Source: Anoplopoma fimbria (Eukaryota > Chordata > Actinopteri > Perciformes > Anoplopomatidae). From it: 64,000 nucleotides of DNA. The stretch covers positions 6,144,790 to 6,208,789 of the forward strand of contig NC_072452.1 of assembly GCF_027596085.1 (NCBI RefSeq), written 5' to 3'. A program made the translations under genes and the position numbers. Numbering within the stretch: position 1 is the first letter of the stretch; each line of letters starts with the position of its first letter. Below are positions 46,385 through 60,689 of this stretch, in pieces. Below the pieces are notes generated by a model. That model saw only the letters and a list, made by a program, of their open reading frames with translations. It was not told where the DNA came from and did not search any database.

Positions 46385-46446
46385 CGTCAATGCGCTCCTT
46401 CTGCAGCTCCTCTCCGCCTCCACACCGGGGAACGGCACTGACAGAC

Positions 46447-46482
<36 letters not shown>

Positions 46483-46660
46483 CGCTGAGCGTCCTTTCCC
46501 CAAAACACCCCCCCCCCCCTCCCTCTCCTCTCACCGGTATGCGCGTGGTGGTGTCTCGCGTCTCCGCGCACGCTGCTATAGGGGGCTCTTCGGGAGGTCC
46601 AGGCGGCGGAGAGCGATTCCTGTGCGGGCTGATGAACGAGTGGATGAAGAAGCGGGTCTC
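46385..46660 (-). promoter_or_regulatory. psd2: candidate psd2 promoter and non-coding exon 1
   Basis: On the minus strand a consensus donor (GACG/GTGAGTGAAG) ends a possible exon at 46385. The surrounding 46.26-46.66 kb is GC- and CpG-rich, unlike the neighbouring DNA, as expected of a vertebrate promoter. It is 10.4 kb upstream of the first coding exon. The start site is not determined. TC (46450-46480), TG (46680-46746) and C/CA (46802-46888) tracts lie within or beside it. Confidence 0.45.
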
Positions 46661-46676
46661 CTCCTCTTCGCGGAGC

Positions 46677-46679
<3 letters not shown>

Positions 46680-46746
<67 letters not shown>
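46680..46746. repeat. (TG)33 microsatellite
   Basis: Next to the candidate psd2 promoter; complementary to the CA tract at 46815-46888. Confidence 0.95.
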
Positions 46747-46747
<1 letters not shown>

Positions 46748-46801
46748 GTGTTTGAATGGCAGATGAGAAATTGTAATTCCGCTCCTGGGACTGCTCGGGA
46801 G

Positions 46802-46812
46802 CCCCCCCCCCC

Positions 46813-46869
<57 letters not shown>

Positions 46870-46888
46870 CCCACACACACACACACAC
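46802..46888. repeat. poly(C) and (CA)n compound tract
   Basis: 14 C, then CA units broken by CCCCCC at about 46866-46872. Confidence 0.93.
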
Positions 46889-46959
46889 TCTCTCCCGTGG
46901 TTACCGCGCGCTGTGAACGGGACGTGTCTCGTGGGCCTGTTGTATCAGAGCCTGTAGCC

Positions 46960-47565
46960 TGCAGAGGAGACCAGCACTGACAGTGGTGTTGACACGAGTC
47001 CCTCTCTGACCACTGGTGATGGAACTGCCCTCCTGTGTTAAAATGAGCTCAAACTTTATCACAGGAGCTGCATGCAAAGTAAGCCAAGGGTGTCAAGTGG
47101 TTCCCACACTGAGGTCCGGGGACGGCCCAAAGGACCCTCCGGAGGGTTCCAGTATGTTCTCATATGAATCGGGTTATTCCACTTGGCATCTATTTATTTC
47201 ACCAGACGCTAGATTTGGGAAAACATGTCAAAAAGTTTGGGAATTGACCATTAAAAACCGACCGTGCTTGATGATTTACAGACGGTCAAATAGTCCTGTC
47301 CAAGGTCTAAAGTCCTGCAGCTGTCATATCCAGGATGTAGCATTGGTCATGCTGTAGTTTGGTTTAGATAGGAATTTGCTGTCTGCAAGGGAAAACATGA
47401 ATCATGCAACAATCAATATCTTGCTTTTATAGATTGCGAGATATGCTACTCAATAAAACGCACCAATTAGGACCAAGCAAAGGAGGGACATTCAAAGTAA
47501 AAATGGTTGAGACTTAGTGCTTGAATTATTTCTTGTGAGCAACATTTGATTGCTGTTGTAATAAT
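46960..47565. other. intergenic, nothing recognised
   Basis: No gene, RNA or mobile element could be supported. Confidence 0.4.
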
Positions 47566-47569
47566 TGCT

Positions 47570-47892
47570 GCTGTTATTATAAGTAGTCTTATTATATGAA
47601 TCATTTATGTCATATACATTGAATGTGTTGTATCTCTGTTATGCTGTTCATTCTGTACACATGACATCTATTGCATTCTGTCCATCCTGGGAGAAGGATC
47701 CCTCCTCTGTCGTTCTCCCAGAGGTTTCTTCCTTTTTTCTCCCTGTTAAAGGGTTTTTTAGGGGAGTTTTTCCTGTGCCGATGTGAGGGAAGGACAGAGG
47801 ATGTCGCATGTGTACAGATTGTAAAGCCCTCTGAGGCAAATTTGTAATTTGTGATTCTGGGCTCTACAAAATAAACTGAATTGAATTGAACA
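47570..47892 (+). repeat. teleost dispersed repeat, 3' end with TGAAT tail
   Basis: 'cagaggtttcttccttttt', 'ctgttaaagggttttttag', 'gattgtaaagccctctgag' and a tail of 'ttgaattgaa' in this order are familiar from an abundant fish retroposon-like repeat. The family name is uncertain. Confidence 0.6.
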
Positions 47893-49265
47893 TCCATTTC
47901 AGATGTGTGTGCTTCACATTTTAGTATGCTGTATATCTGTTTTATTGTGATGACAATTATGGCCCCGACCTTTGACCTGCTGGTTATTGTTAGCCTGTAA
48001 ATGACGGCGTTCTAGGAGGTAAAGGTAACCGTTTATTTTACTGTAATAACCGTTAGCCGGGATAGCATTAGCAATATTCCCTAAATGATGCTGTTCAGTA
48101 TCCATGCAATAGCTGGAGCCTCATCCAGCGTGCATTGGTCAAAAAGCAGGATGCACCCTGTCTATCGGTCATATAGCTTTCAGAGGACATACTTCTGTTA
48201 GTTCAATTGTTTTAACATCTGAAATGCCATCACAGTTTGACCACACTTACTTGAGGTATTAATAGGAGCATGTTTTTTTTTGCTGATCTTTTTCAATTCC
48301 TCTTTTTCCAAAAGGTCATTTCGGAGGAAACTTTCAGTACTTCTTTGTTTGTGGTGGGACTATAATTACAGCCTACCCCCAGAAAAAAATACCACAAATT
48401 AAATCACTGTATAGATGACAATCAGTTATGTAGGCTGGAGAACAAAGATTGAAAAGCGTTTGGTGTTAGCTGAAATTTTCTGAAAGAACTTTGAGCGTAC
48501 ATTCTTTTGTGTGTCCGTATTTATATACATTGGTGAAGCTGGTAAAAAGACTAGGGGTCAGATTTGTTGCCCAAGTATTAAATGGACAGAAAGGCAGAGA
48601 TAAACAAGGCACAGTTTGAAATATATCTGTGATTGTGCTGTCAAATAGCAAACTCTGCCTGCTCTGAACCAGGGATGATGCTGCCATGTTTTTTTTTCTG
48701 TTGGATGGCAGAGGATCTAACACAAAATTATAATATTGCCAGACGAGCAGTTCAGGTTATCTGCCAACATATACTATAAATTAGCCTGTTTCTACTCTGC
48801 CCTTGACAAAGCATAGAGGGCATTTTCTTCCACTGTACCAGCACAAGCCCACCACCCATTTTTCACTCCCTCTCAACCTGCTCCCTCACTCATGCTCACA
48901 TGTAAAACCAGCACAGTTACATCAAGCCAAGTGCCAAAGTGCAAGCCATCTGTATTGTCTTTAAAATATACAGTATAGTGCTTTGAGATTACCCTCTTTA
49001 CTTGTGCACCTCAAGGTCGTAAACAGAAGCACACACACGGCTCTGCATTGCCTGCTGCCAATTTTTTTTTAACGATGTTTTCTTCAGGGATCTTGGATGC
49101 AGCCTTTATAATGCAGAGCGGTGCCAAGCTTCAATGTGACGCCTGCATGGATTGAGAACTTCAGCCTCCAATCCAGTTGATCTCCGGTGATCAATAGCAC
49201 ATTAGATGGAGACAGAAGAAGAGGGGAGTGGCTGAGAAGAGATAAGGAGTGAAGAGGAAGAAGGA
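47893..49265. other. intergenic, nothing recognised
   Basis: AT-rich, only short random frames. Confidence 0.4.
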
Positions 49266-49269
49266 AAGA

Positions 49270-49500
49270 GTGAAGTTAAAAAGAAGAAGAAGAAGAAGAA
49301 GAGAGGGATACAGAAAGGCAAGAGTGAGGATGTGGCCAGAACAAAAGAGCCTGGTGTGCGTTTGAAGACAAGGGGAAGAGAAGGTTAGAGAGGCGAGGCC
49401 CGAAGTGATTCAGGTGGGGGGGGGGGGGGGTGGTACACAAGGAGAGGGGGAGACAGGGAGGGGAGGGGAGGAGAAGGGGGGGGGGGTAGAGGGTTTGAAG
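49270..49500. repeat. purine-rich low-complexity stretch
   Basis: (GAA)n followed by A/G-only runs and two G-runs (about 49417-49430 and 49478-49486). Possible triplex or G-quadruplex former. Confidence 0.7.
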
Positions 49501-49636
49501 ATGACAAAGAGAGTTCAGAGGATGCACAGATGACCGGAGAGAGCTGAGAACAGTTTGGGGGAAACCCACTATACAGACGCAACGTCAATCCTAATTACTA
49601 ATTCATTAACCCCGTCTCCCTTCCCCCTCTGTAACC

Positions 49637-49668
<32 letters not shown>

Positions 49669-50246
49669 ACTTGCACTCAATGCTCCCTGCTCCGTACCTC
49701 CTCCGTGTCCCAGGAGAGGCGGAGGGATGGATGGATGCAGAAATGAGGAGGTGGGACTGCAGCTAAGTGACATCTGCAGGGCCGGGATGGCTGCAACGTG
49801 TTGGGGACACTGGAAATCCCTGATGTGACGGGGGGAGGGGGGCCGTGGGGGGACGACTGGTGAGGAGAAAAAGCTAACAGCTTGCGTTTTGGTTGGTTAG
49901 AGTGGGTGGTCTCCCGTGATGGTGCACATGGTGTGTTAATGTGGCGGTGTCAGAGTGCGTTTATGTGTGTGTGACATCATGCATGCATTTACCTGTGTGT
50001 TTTTGTGTTTTTGTGCAAGTGTGTGTGTGTGTTTGCGTTCTAATGTGCAATCTCAAGATGTGCTTTCATGTGGAGTGTTCATGTGCGTTAGCATTTTTAA
50101 TGAGAGCAGGTATGGGGAAGATAAATCGATGTGCTGATGTTGGTGTGCTACAAAGTAATAGCATTGCGAGTGTAATCAAAGCGAGGGGGAGGTGCTAGAC
50201 AGACTGATGGTGTGTGTCTCTGGCCTCTGCTGCAAGACTCCTACCA

Positions 50247-50250
<4 letters not shown>

Positions 50251-50331
<81 letters not shown>
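50251..50331. repeat. (TG)40 microsatellite
   Basis: 81 bp. Paired with the CA tract 325 bases to its right. Confidence 0.97.
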
Positions 50332-50334
<3 letters not shown>

Positions 50335-50653
50335 TGCGTGGGCGACAAAAGTGCACACATAGATGTAAGCATCCACACACACCTCCTGCAGAATTCCTCT
50401 GCACATGCTCACACAGACAATTCAATATGAAGATAGAGGTACAAATGTGCACACACAAGGACACACATTCACACACCCAAGTGTGCAGCTCACACACAAA
50501 CACACACACACAAAAGGATGAAGGGCTGCTGACTGAGGTGGAATTAAAAAGAGATATCCTCCAAACGAGCATCGATCCACAGAGTTTACAGCGTTGGCTT
50601 CGTCTGCCACGGCAGGCCAAACAACAGGGAGCTCTGTGAGACAGCTGGGGAGT

Positions 50654-50785
<132 letters not shown>

Positions 50786-51339
50786 CTGAATGTGTGTTCA
50801 CGTGGAGTAGGTCTTTGATTTTGATCAGAGGACTTCACAGCAGATCGTGCTTGAGAGTGAAAAGCATGCATGTGTCTCTGATATTTGATATTGAATTAAT
50901 TAATATGTGTGTGTGCTTGTGTGTGAACATAAAATGGCATGCGTTGCCTCAGAATCTTTGCAAGCTGGTTTTACTAATCACCAATCAAACCTCCCATGAC
51001 AACACTCGAGGAGTTGCTTCCTATAAGTTTTACAGCAGTGATAAGAGATGTTTACTGGTTCAATCTTTAAAGAAAGCAAACAGGAGGCACAGAAAACTTG
51101 TTTTTAGCTAATGCTATGTATTAAGACCAATATTTAGCAAAGATATTCAAAGGGAGTGGGGAAAACAAGTTGATTTCAACCGAAAGCCACAAATGTTATA
51201 CTTACAATAAATCACATGACTATTTTGTATTGGAGGATGCCCCATGTAGTGATAAGCTGTATATCGTCCTTAAGCTTTTGGTTCAGTTCACAGCGAAAAA
51301 GCTTTAAAAACCTCGCTGTATGCAATCTGCCCAGCACCA

Positions 51340-51920
51340 AATGGCAGAATGACAAAGTTAGCAGCTAGCTCCTCAGCATAATGAGTATTATCTAAAGAGA
51401 CAGATATCTCAGCAGAAGCAGGATACTAGATAAATGCTCTAGAAACTGCTCGATGTGTAAATGGGCAACTGTTTGTTAACATGTTTCCAGTATTCCTGAG
51501 GGTGAGAGGACAAGACTGATAGCCTACCACTCTTATATTAGTACATTATAAATGGAGATATGGAGCTATAGAGCCAGGAGGCGATTAGCTGAGCCTAGCA
51601 TAAAAAGTTGTAGCATGGGAAAACAGTTAGCCTGACTCCATCCATTATTTAAGAAGCGGTGTAACTATTTCTTGACGCGCAAAATTGTAACTTCCCCTCA
51701 AACCACAAATTGTCCTTTTTACAATCCTGGTTTTGTACAGCTTAAACAAACTAGGCTACAAAGAGTTATTTAGTGCGCTTTAGACATGTTAGTAGGCGTA
51801 TTTTTTAGAGCTTTCTCCTTTACTCCAGTTTTTATGCTACGCTAAGCTAACCACCTCCTAGCGTTAGCTCAGTGCTTAACGCACAGATATGAGAGTGATG
51901 TCAATCTTCTCAATACAATT
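51340..51920. repeat. teleost dispersed repeat, diverged long copy
   Basis: 'tatctcagcagaagcagg', 'cagttagcctgactccatcc', 'ttttatgctacgctaagcta' and 'acagatatgagagtgatgtc' in this order are familiar from fish genomes. A second copy in the same orientation is at 60690-61060. Confidence 0.6.
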
Positions 51921-52344
51921 CACAGAAGGAATGAGAATGAGCTACATGTTAAACTACTTCTTAAAATTAACAGTAGACGGCTGTCAAGTTGTTCAATGCA
52001 TATGGATGTTACAAGGTTATAGTGCCTTTAAAATAGAGACTGTTCGAGGTAGATAACTGCTGCCACCATTGAAAAAACTAAACGTGTGTATTCTGTTAAT
52101 TTATCACATTTTGGAAAGGCAGACAACGTTTTAGCACTGGGGCATAATGGCCTTGTTCCCCCGACATGCATCTTTCTCTGGTCTCACCTGAATGGGACAG
52201 ATTCGTTAAAAAGATCTTTCCTACCTTCAGTATGGACATCATTATTTAGCAGCTCAGCTTCACGTTGGACTCCAGTGGTTCCCTTGACAACCTAATCAGC
52301 ATTCATTACCCCTGAAGAGGAGGGGGACACGACATGTCAGCACT

Positions 52345-52347
<3 letters not shown>

Positions 52348-52410
<63 letters not shown>
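52348..52410. repeat. (TG)n microsatellite
   Basis: About 31 units; another of about 27 units lies at 52603-52656. Confidence 0.95.
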
Positions 52411-52413
<3 letters not shown>

Positions 52414-52599
52414 ACATGTCAGTATGAGTGTGGCTCTCATCTGGGTCATTACATCCACAGGCATGAAAGAGCGGGTTACAATGACACACATCCCTCTACA
52501 TGGGGGAGGGTTATGTTTGAGCATCAGTCACTTCCACCTGTGAACAATTGTCCTTAACAAGCTGAGTATATCCAAAAGAGGATATACTATTTTTGTGCG

Positions 52600-52602
<3 letters not shown>

Positions 52603-52656
<54 letters not shown>
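52603..52656. repeat. (GT)n microsatellite
   Basis: About 27 units. Confidence 0.95.
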
Positions 52657-52657
<1 letters not shown>

Positions 52658-52959
52658 AAGAGACAAAGTATCAAACAATCTATTTATTTAGCTTTCTATC
52701 TAACAGAAAAAATGTATGTACTCAAACATCTTGAGGAGCTATATGTTCACCTATGGAGAAACCCCGTCTCTGTTTTTTTTTTTGTGTTGCATGTGTGCGC
52801 GCGTGTGTGTGAGTGAGAGAGAGTGTGAGAGAAAGACAGCCAGGCAGAAAAAACAAGGAAAACACTGGCGGCCTTGCCAACATGGTGACAGAATGTGCCA
52901 TGTGTGTTTGAAACACTGTGTGTGTGTGTGTGTGTGTGGTGTGTGTGGTGTGTGTGTTT

Positions 52960-55900
52960 GCCAACTCTAAGTCTGCTGGGCAGCCAGGTCAACAGACAGA
53001 CCGGTCACCATGGCAACAGTGCCACAAGCATCCCCTCTGTGCCAAGTTGAAAATATGGAAATTGTATAAAAACATAGACGTCCGACTGTTGGAAAGTTTC
53101 AGGACGGCAGCGTGCGGACACACAGGAGTCTCTTGTTCCTTAGGTGGTCCATGGTCTGAGTGTGGCCCTCCGATGGGCTAACGTGCCATTTGAAGGATTA
53201 TACAGTATGTGCACCATGCCACATGCCTTATCTGGGAGACAAGAAATATATAAGGCATCAAATACCTCTACAAACTCACCTACCTACTGGGTTGTACAAG
53301 CCAAAAAAAACATACAACATACATCTCTCTGGTACATCACCCTTTTTGTGGTCCCAGAGTGCTAAATTGTGTTACTGCTTTCAGCGGAGACGACACTCAA
53401 AAAACAAGCCGATCAAATAATGAAACAGTTGCAGCTTCTGCATACACAGTATTGTGTACGTGGTGTTTTTAAGTGTGCTCTAAATGTGACAGTTTCCACA
53501 GCGTTGAATGCATTCCTCTTTGAGCCTTGTGGGCAATTCTCCCAGCTAACAAGCTAGCTTAAGGCTAGCATTACATACTAGCTGCAAAAAATACTTTTTC
53601 TACTGATAATGGCATTTACAATTTAAATCAACGCTTTGGCTTCACATTTTATCCAATATTTTCTTCCTAAATATTGTATCAGGGAAAATTATCAAGGACC
53701 AGAGTGCTCTAAGTGACAGACCCCAAATTGGTCATCACCCAACTTTGCAGTTCATCTTTTAGCATCTTTCAGCTCTTTGTTTTTACAACTTTACTGTTTC
53801 AGTTCACTCTCACATCCCTCATCAACTTTGATTGACTTCGTCCAGTACTTCCCTGTTGCTACATTATGTTTTATTTACAATAAAATTACAGTAAAATGTT
53901 ATCTGAATATAATTCAGATACATTATTACATCAATACAACAGATGCTTGTATTGCTGTGTGTGCCTGAGGATAGCAAGCAACGTGGTGTAATGATGTTGA
54001 AGTCAGCTGAAACCTCTTTCAAACTTTATGCAAATCCTCCAAAAAATAGTCAACATACGCTATCCTGGTAGCACGTGACATCGACCACCCAAGGGTGCAT
54101 TCTTCCGCACAGCTTGTACTGCCGGTTAAATGACTTTGGGGACCTTTGCGGTCTGTTTAAGCACATGCATCTCTCATGTGAATCCATGCTAATGCACATC
54201 CTCTTCACAGAGCCGGCTCCATATCGGGTCCATGCATTAAACATGGAGCTGTTGAGGGGGGGAACGTTTTGGAATACCAATACTTTTTGACATGGTAAAT
54301 CTGCCTGGCCGTGATGTTGAATTAGGCCCCCAAAAGCATGAACAGGAAGTACAACCTTGTGGTTAAAAGAGAAAGCTGACCTCCTCAGCAAGTGTTATTC
54401 TAATCTTCGTGTTAAAACACTACATGCAGACACTGATAAATAGAAGAGGTAGATTATGCAGACTTGGGTCGAAGGTCAGGTTACAGTCCGATAAAATGGA
54501 CTAAAGAGTATGAAGCGCTGGATTTACCTGCTAGGGGCTATAAAGTAAAGATAGGAAAGGTGGGAAGCTTTTAAAGGAATAGCGCGCCCTAAAAAAAAAA
54601 AATAATCAACTCAACTTCAATAATATTCATTGAATCACCAAACATAGTTCCATTTTAACCATCTTTCCAAACTGAATTTGTTGGCGGTGACTCTTTATGA
54701 CGACAATAGTAATCAAACTAACAGAGCACTAATTGTGTTATGTAACATTTTGTATATAGATAACTATTTTTACTTTGAGTCACAGTGACATAAGTGCTAT
54801 GCGACAATTTTTTAAGATCGATATATCTCATTTTTTAACCGTTGACATAATAAAATAAAAAAAATGTAATTAAAGAATATTACTGATTTTTTTATGATCA
54901 CAAACTATCTCTCATTCTACAATGCATAATCAGGTTTATCCATTGCTCTTAGGTCACAAAACCCTGGGATCCTTGCTGACTTGCTATCTTCCCTTCCTCC
55001 AGCAGAGGGTGCTGTGCATGCATAGTTACCATATGTGAATGTGGCCACATGTCTAATCCGCTCCACGTGCATTCAGCTACAGTGACAATGCCTTGATAGC
55101 TGCTGGGACTTTCCCAGGGTGTGCAATACCAAGGAAATATAAAGGTCAGACAGTGTTACACAAGCAATTAGCCCTGTGTAAAAAATTATTTCCTGGTAAT
55201 TAATAATTCCTGCGAATAGCACCGGTGGAATTTATAAGGTGAGGCAGAGATTAGAAACTAGTCATTAAGTGCACAAACATGCTATCACCACATTGACCTA
55301 CATAAATAAACCAAACAGACAAAGAAACGCTCATAATGAATATGATTGATGCGTTTATGTTTCACCCAGATCCCTGTTGTTTTCCCCTAGCAGACCTGAC
55401 CTTGACACCAGAGGCAAAGAGGAGGAAAGCAGATTGTTTTTTTTTTTTGCTTATGTCCTTTTATCTTTTGGAGAGCCACAAGTCCTCCAAACAATATAAA
55501 GATAAGGAAAGGAGTAAGTGAAAACCAACCGAAATGTGTTCAATTTGACCAATTTATGTAGTTCCGGGTTATATCCTGAGCAAAGATAAGAGTAGTGCTT
55601 TGTTTACACCCGGGGATCAAAATAAGTACACTTAGGTGGATGTTAAAGTCAGGTTCAGACTCTGGGTTAGAAGTGAACTTAAATGATATAAAGGAGTGGT
55701 GATTGACTAAATATAAAGTAGGTCCTCACACAGATAGCAGAGCAAAGCAAAGCTGTGTGTAATCATGCGTCTCTGTGAGTAAACCTTGAGCTTTCTGACC
55801 TGATACCAGGGACAAACAGTCCGGTGTCTGGTTTCACTGAAACACCGGTTTTGGTGGAACCCCAACTATTGACAGCGTTGGTTTCATTTTACATAATGCC

Positions 55901-57430
55901 AAGTGTACTGGAGGTTTGAGTGTAAATCTCTCTGAAATTATGGCATCTTGTTGTTTTCACTTCAACTGAAACGAGCCAAAAGTCTAAATGATTTTTTTTT
56001 TAATAACCTTTTATAAATCATGCATTTGTTATTCATTAATTCAGAGCAGAAGGTATGTTTTTTTGTCTTTTTTTTTATGTTGGCTAACTTTCAGTTTGCT
56101 GACTTTATAACTTCATAATGTTCTATTTTACTGATCTAGTTTTTCCAAGTAACTTACTAGTAGATAAAGCTCTGTAACTTTGTACTTATTATAAAATTAA
56201 AGATGGAAAAATAGTGCAAACTAAAGAGTCTTTTAGTGCACAAAAGGCTGGCTTGAACATGAAATATTCTAAATCTGTCTAGAAGAACGCATTCAAATGA
56301 ACAAATATGGAAAATAAACTTTTAATAACAATTAATTATTATTAAAAGAATAAATGTAATTATTTGTTAAAATCCATTTATCTTTCAATAAAAAAAAATA
56401 TATATATATCTTGGAAACCACCATGAAATCATTCATACATTACAGACCAGTAAACAAACCCTACTCTTATTGTACCTCTTGTCTTCTACCATTATCCTGT
56501 TCCGTGAACGTCACATTTCAGCCACAGACACTGACTGAACTAAAGAGAAAAACACAATTCAGGCCAATTGAAGACTGAGCACCTAATATTTACGACCACT
56601 TACCGTAAAGGTAAGCTGGTCACGTCACACCCAGACAGCCCTGACCGGTTAGTGACAGGCAGGAGGTAGTCATCTCCGTATGAATTGAATACTTGAATAC
56701 ACGTGTATATTATCAGCCATAATTACTCACAGGCATGTGACTGATATTTACACCATTCAGCTGGCCTCATCTGATTTGGCACCGCGTGGCAGAGCAAACA
56801 CATAACAATGAGCTGCTGGCATGATAAGTGTGTCAACAACCTGTTGACGGGAAAAAAAAAAAAAAAAAAAAGAATTCCTGTGGAATAAATACACAGATTC
56901 CTTCCTGCGCATGTGGTGTTGTGCTTAATTGTTTCATTCAAACCAGAAGGACTTCCTGGAGGAAGAAGGAGGAAAAAAAGAAAGGGGGGGTGAACACACA
57001 GTTATGCAGAGACTGTCAGTAATATAAAGTTAAAACTTAAAAAGACTGAGAATAAATCCCATTTCCTCTGCTGCTACATGTGGAGAAGGTTACAGAGCCC
57101 GTCGAGGGGAAATGAAATCCCCTGCGTCCCTGAACGTTGCAGAAAATTCACAAGACGGCAGAACTAGAATAGAAACATGAAACTAAAAAAAAACATAGCA
57201 ATAAATACAAAATATCTAGATGGGGATTTTTTTTTTAATTTTTTTTTACATGCTATTATTGAACCAGTTGTATTTATTTTCATTTCCTGCCAGCTTTGTA
57301 TGACTGTAGATGAGATAAGAAAAAGAATGTGGAGGAAGGAGGAGATAAACATGCAGTGATGTCAGTCCGGCCCACTCCTTCTCAGTACAAATGCCGCAGA
57401 GCAGAGCTCAGCCCGCATACCACTGCTGCT
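52960..57430. other. intergenic, no gene recognised
   Basis: Both strands were read. The longer frames (for example minus 54391-54050) show no recognisable domain and no splice support. The rest is AT-rich DNA with short homopolymers. Confidence 0.4.
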
Positions 57431-57433
57431 GAT

Positions 57434-57435
<2 letters not shown>

Positions 57436-57474
<39 letters not shown>

Positions 57475-57495
57475 TCTCTCACACACACACACACA

Positions 57496-57529
<34 letters not shown>

Positions 57530-57532
57530 GAG
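57436..57532. repeat. compound CA/TC microsatellite
   Basis: CA, TC and CA blocks in series just upstream of the candidate promoter of the + strand gene. Confidence 0.93.
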
Positions 57533-57631
57533 TTACAGTCGCTCACGTCACACACACTCATCATACCTCTCTCACAGAGGCGCCGGAGCTCAGAGCAGCG
57601 CTGGAAGATGCAGCCGGCTGGCAGACACTGA
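57533..57631 (+). promoter_or_regulatory. candidate promoter and 5'UTR exon of the SH2D4-like gene
   Basis: A short CpG-containing stretch ('gaggcgccggagctcagagc') ends in a donor-like ACACTGA/GTGAGT at 57631. It would splice to the acceptor at 59854. Inference only. Confidence 0.3.
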
Positions 57632-59443
57632 GTGAGTCCTCTTCCCCTCCTCCTTGCTCCCCCTCTCTCCCCCTCTCTTTCTCCCTCTCCCTCTCTGCCT
57701 GTCTGTGTTGTGATTGCCATTCCACGGCCCGTCTGAGCTCATTTATCTCGCACGTCTCTCTTCTGTCGCTGTGAAAACGGCCAGTGTTTCTCTCAGACTG
57801 AGAGACTTTTCAAACTTTTCTCTCAGTATGCCGGGCACACTCCTCTCTCTTCACTCCTCTCTCTTCTTTCTGCCCCTTTTTTCTCCCTTTTCTTTACTCT
57901 GCATGCGAGCCGAGGCAGAAGCGAACCCGGGCCCGGAGCCAGACCTGGATGCCTTTCTTTTTTTTTTTTTTTTTTTTTATAAAAAAGTTTTGAATAACAA
58001 ATTATGGATGGTGATCCACTATATTCTCATGTTGTGATTGTTGTGTTTTTTCCTGTGTGGGATGTTATAGTCTGCGAATAGTCTTGCAGAATAATTCTGC
58101 TGTGCTGCCAGGCCCTTGTTCAAATGTATACAGTTAATATGAGGAGCTATTGATAAGTCTGCTTAGTGTGATTCTGGTTTTTTTTTTTTTTATAGAAAAA
58201 CTGACCAATTTGTGTTCCTTTGTGGGCTGTTTGGTTGTGAATCTTCAAGTCAGGTCCAGTTTCTTTGTATTGATTTAATCACAGAGTCTCAAAGGGCCTC
58301 ACAGCTCCTACGCTGTGAAGGAATGAATGAAAACACGCCCCACAAACAATGAACAAGAGCATCACAAAAGCCCCACTTGAAAGAAAAACTACATTTGAAA
58401 GGGACTTGAGAAGTGCTGGACAGAGTTAATGAATGAATGGATGTTGGTTCTAAGACCAGTCGGTCAGTTAAGGCCTCTGTGTGTTGTGACGACCCTCCTC
58501 GTCCCTGCTGTTGTTCCTGTTGCAGGTGATGAATGGAGGGTCATCAGCTGCGTGAGCCCCAGCATTCTTTTGTTATGATCAGGGCTGTGACAGTATGCTT
58601 AACAAAATAAGGGGATTGAAACTAAAGCAAGCTTAGAATTTGGCAAAAGTTTTAATTGTTAGGTAAGAAGATTAGAAACGAATCACATTTTTAGGTTCAG
58701 TCCTGCATCAGCTGTTGGAGGCAGAACATAATTGTTTTACTGCTCAGTTTAGGCTCAAGCCATAGAGTGATTCTAGTGTTTGTGGTTTAGTACAATGCTA
58801 TGGTTCAACTTCTGCCACACCTCAATCACTTACAGTAAAAGGTGATTCTACTCTTTTGTCAGCCGCTATTGATTTACCGTAACACTGAACCGCCCTCCAG
58901 TGCAGATTGGTGACCTGTTTTCACAGACACAGATCCTATTGGCTCTATCTCAGTGGCTCGCTGTGTCACATCTTTCAAAATTGTGTACAGGGTGGAGACT
59001 GCTTTTATGCTGTGTGTGTGTGTGTACACACAGTTTAAGGCAATGGTTGTTCTATGGGAATTTTTTCTCTCTTGAGGACCTAACTGACTGAGTTCTGACT
59101 CAGTGGACAGGCTGTTGTAGTCTATCAGTGTCACGTGTATTGATACGGTGTCAAAAACAGTGTGTGTGTACGTGTACCGTAACATCTCTTTATTTAATTT
59201 TAACATCTCTTATTTAATTTTATTATCAGCAGAATGTCTTTTGTTACTTATATAATATTAGATATCTTGTATTATCTCTACTAACATCTCTTTAACTTTT
59301 TCAGTAGATTAACACTTGCATAGTTTTAGTTTGTCCTGCATTGTTTAAGTTTAGTCACATTGAAATATAGATGGACTGTAGCATTTTTTTGCTCTCTGAT
59401 CTCTGTCTGTTACCCCCAGATAGCATGAAAGTCATCAACGCCC

Positions 59444-59446
<3 letters not shown>

Positions 59447-59498
<52 letters not shown>
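59447..59498. repeat. (GT)n microsatellite
   Basis: About 26 units followed by GTCT variants; complementary to the tract at 59625-59699. Confidence 0.95.
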
Positions 59499-59499
<1 letters not shown>

Positions 59500-59621
59500 T
59501 GTGTGTCTGTGTGTCTGTCTGTGTTGACATAATGAACCTGCCCCTGTTTGCCTTTTAGTGTTTGAAAGCACAGAGGCATTCTCTCTGCCTACTGTATGCA
59601 GAGTAAACACTTCATGAAAAT

Positions 59622-59624
<3 letters not shown>

Positions 59625-59699
<75 letters not shown>
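59625..59699. repeat. (CA)37 microsatellite
   Basis: 75 bp, uninterrupted. Confidence 0.97.
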
Positions 59700-59701
<2 letters not shown>

Positions 59702-59853
59702 ACTACATCTGTTATTGTGGCTTATTTGCTTCAGGACTTTTGTGATGTGCCAGCCAGAACAGGATTGAACGGGGAGGGAAATAAACAATACTGTAGATAT
59801 AATCTCTCTCTCTCTCTCTCTCCCCCTCTCTTTCTCTCTGAAAACCACAACAG

Positions 59854-60482
<629 letters not shown>

Positions 60483-60689
60483 TGACTAGCAGAAACATAA
60501 ATCTGCTATAGCTTCTCTCACATGGTCTCAGCTCTTTACAGTTAAAAAGGTATCACAAATAATTTGGCAATGATGAACTGACAGAAATACAGACAGTCTT
60601 ATAACAATTATCTGTATCTTGAATCAGACATTTCTACAACATACAAATATTTAAGAAAAAACATGAAATCTGCCACCTTCCAATCAATT

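Noticed and set aside
54050..54391. Minus-strand 113-aa frame
   Set aside because: No recognisable domain, no splice signals and no promoter-like sequence.
57714..58037. + strand frame with a signal-peptide-like start
   Set aside because: It ends in a poly-Phe run made by a T-tract, has no homology I recognise and no splice sites in phase.
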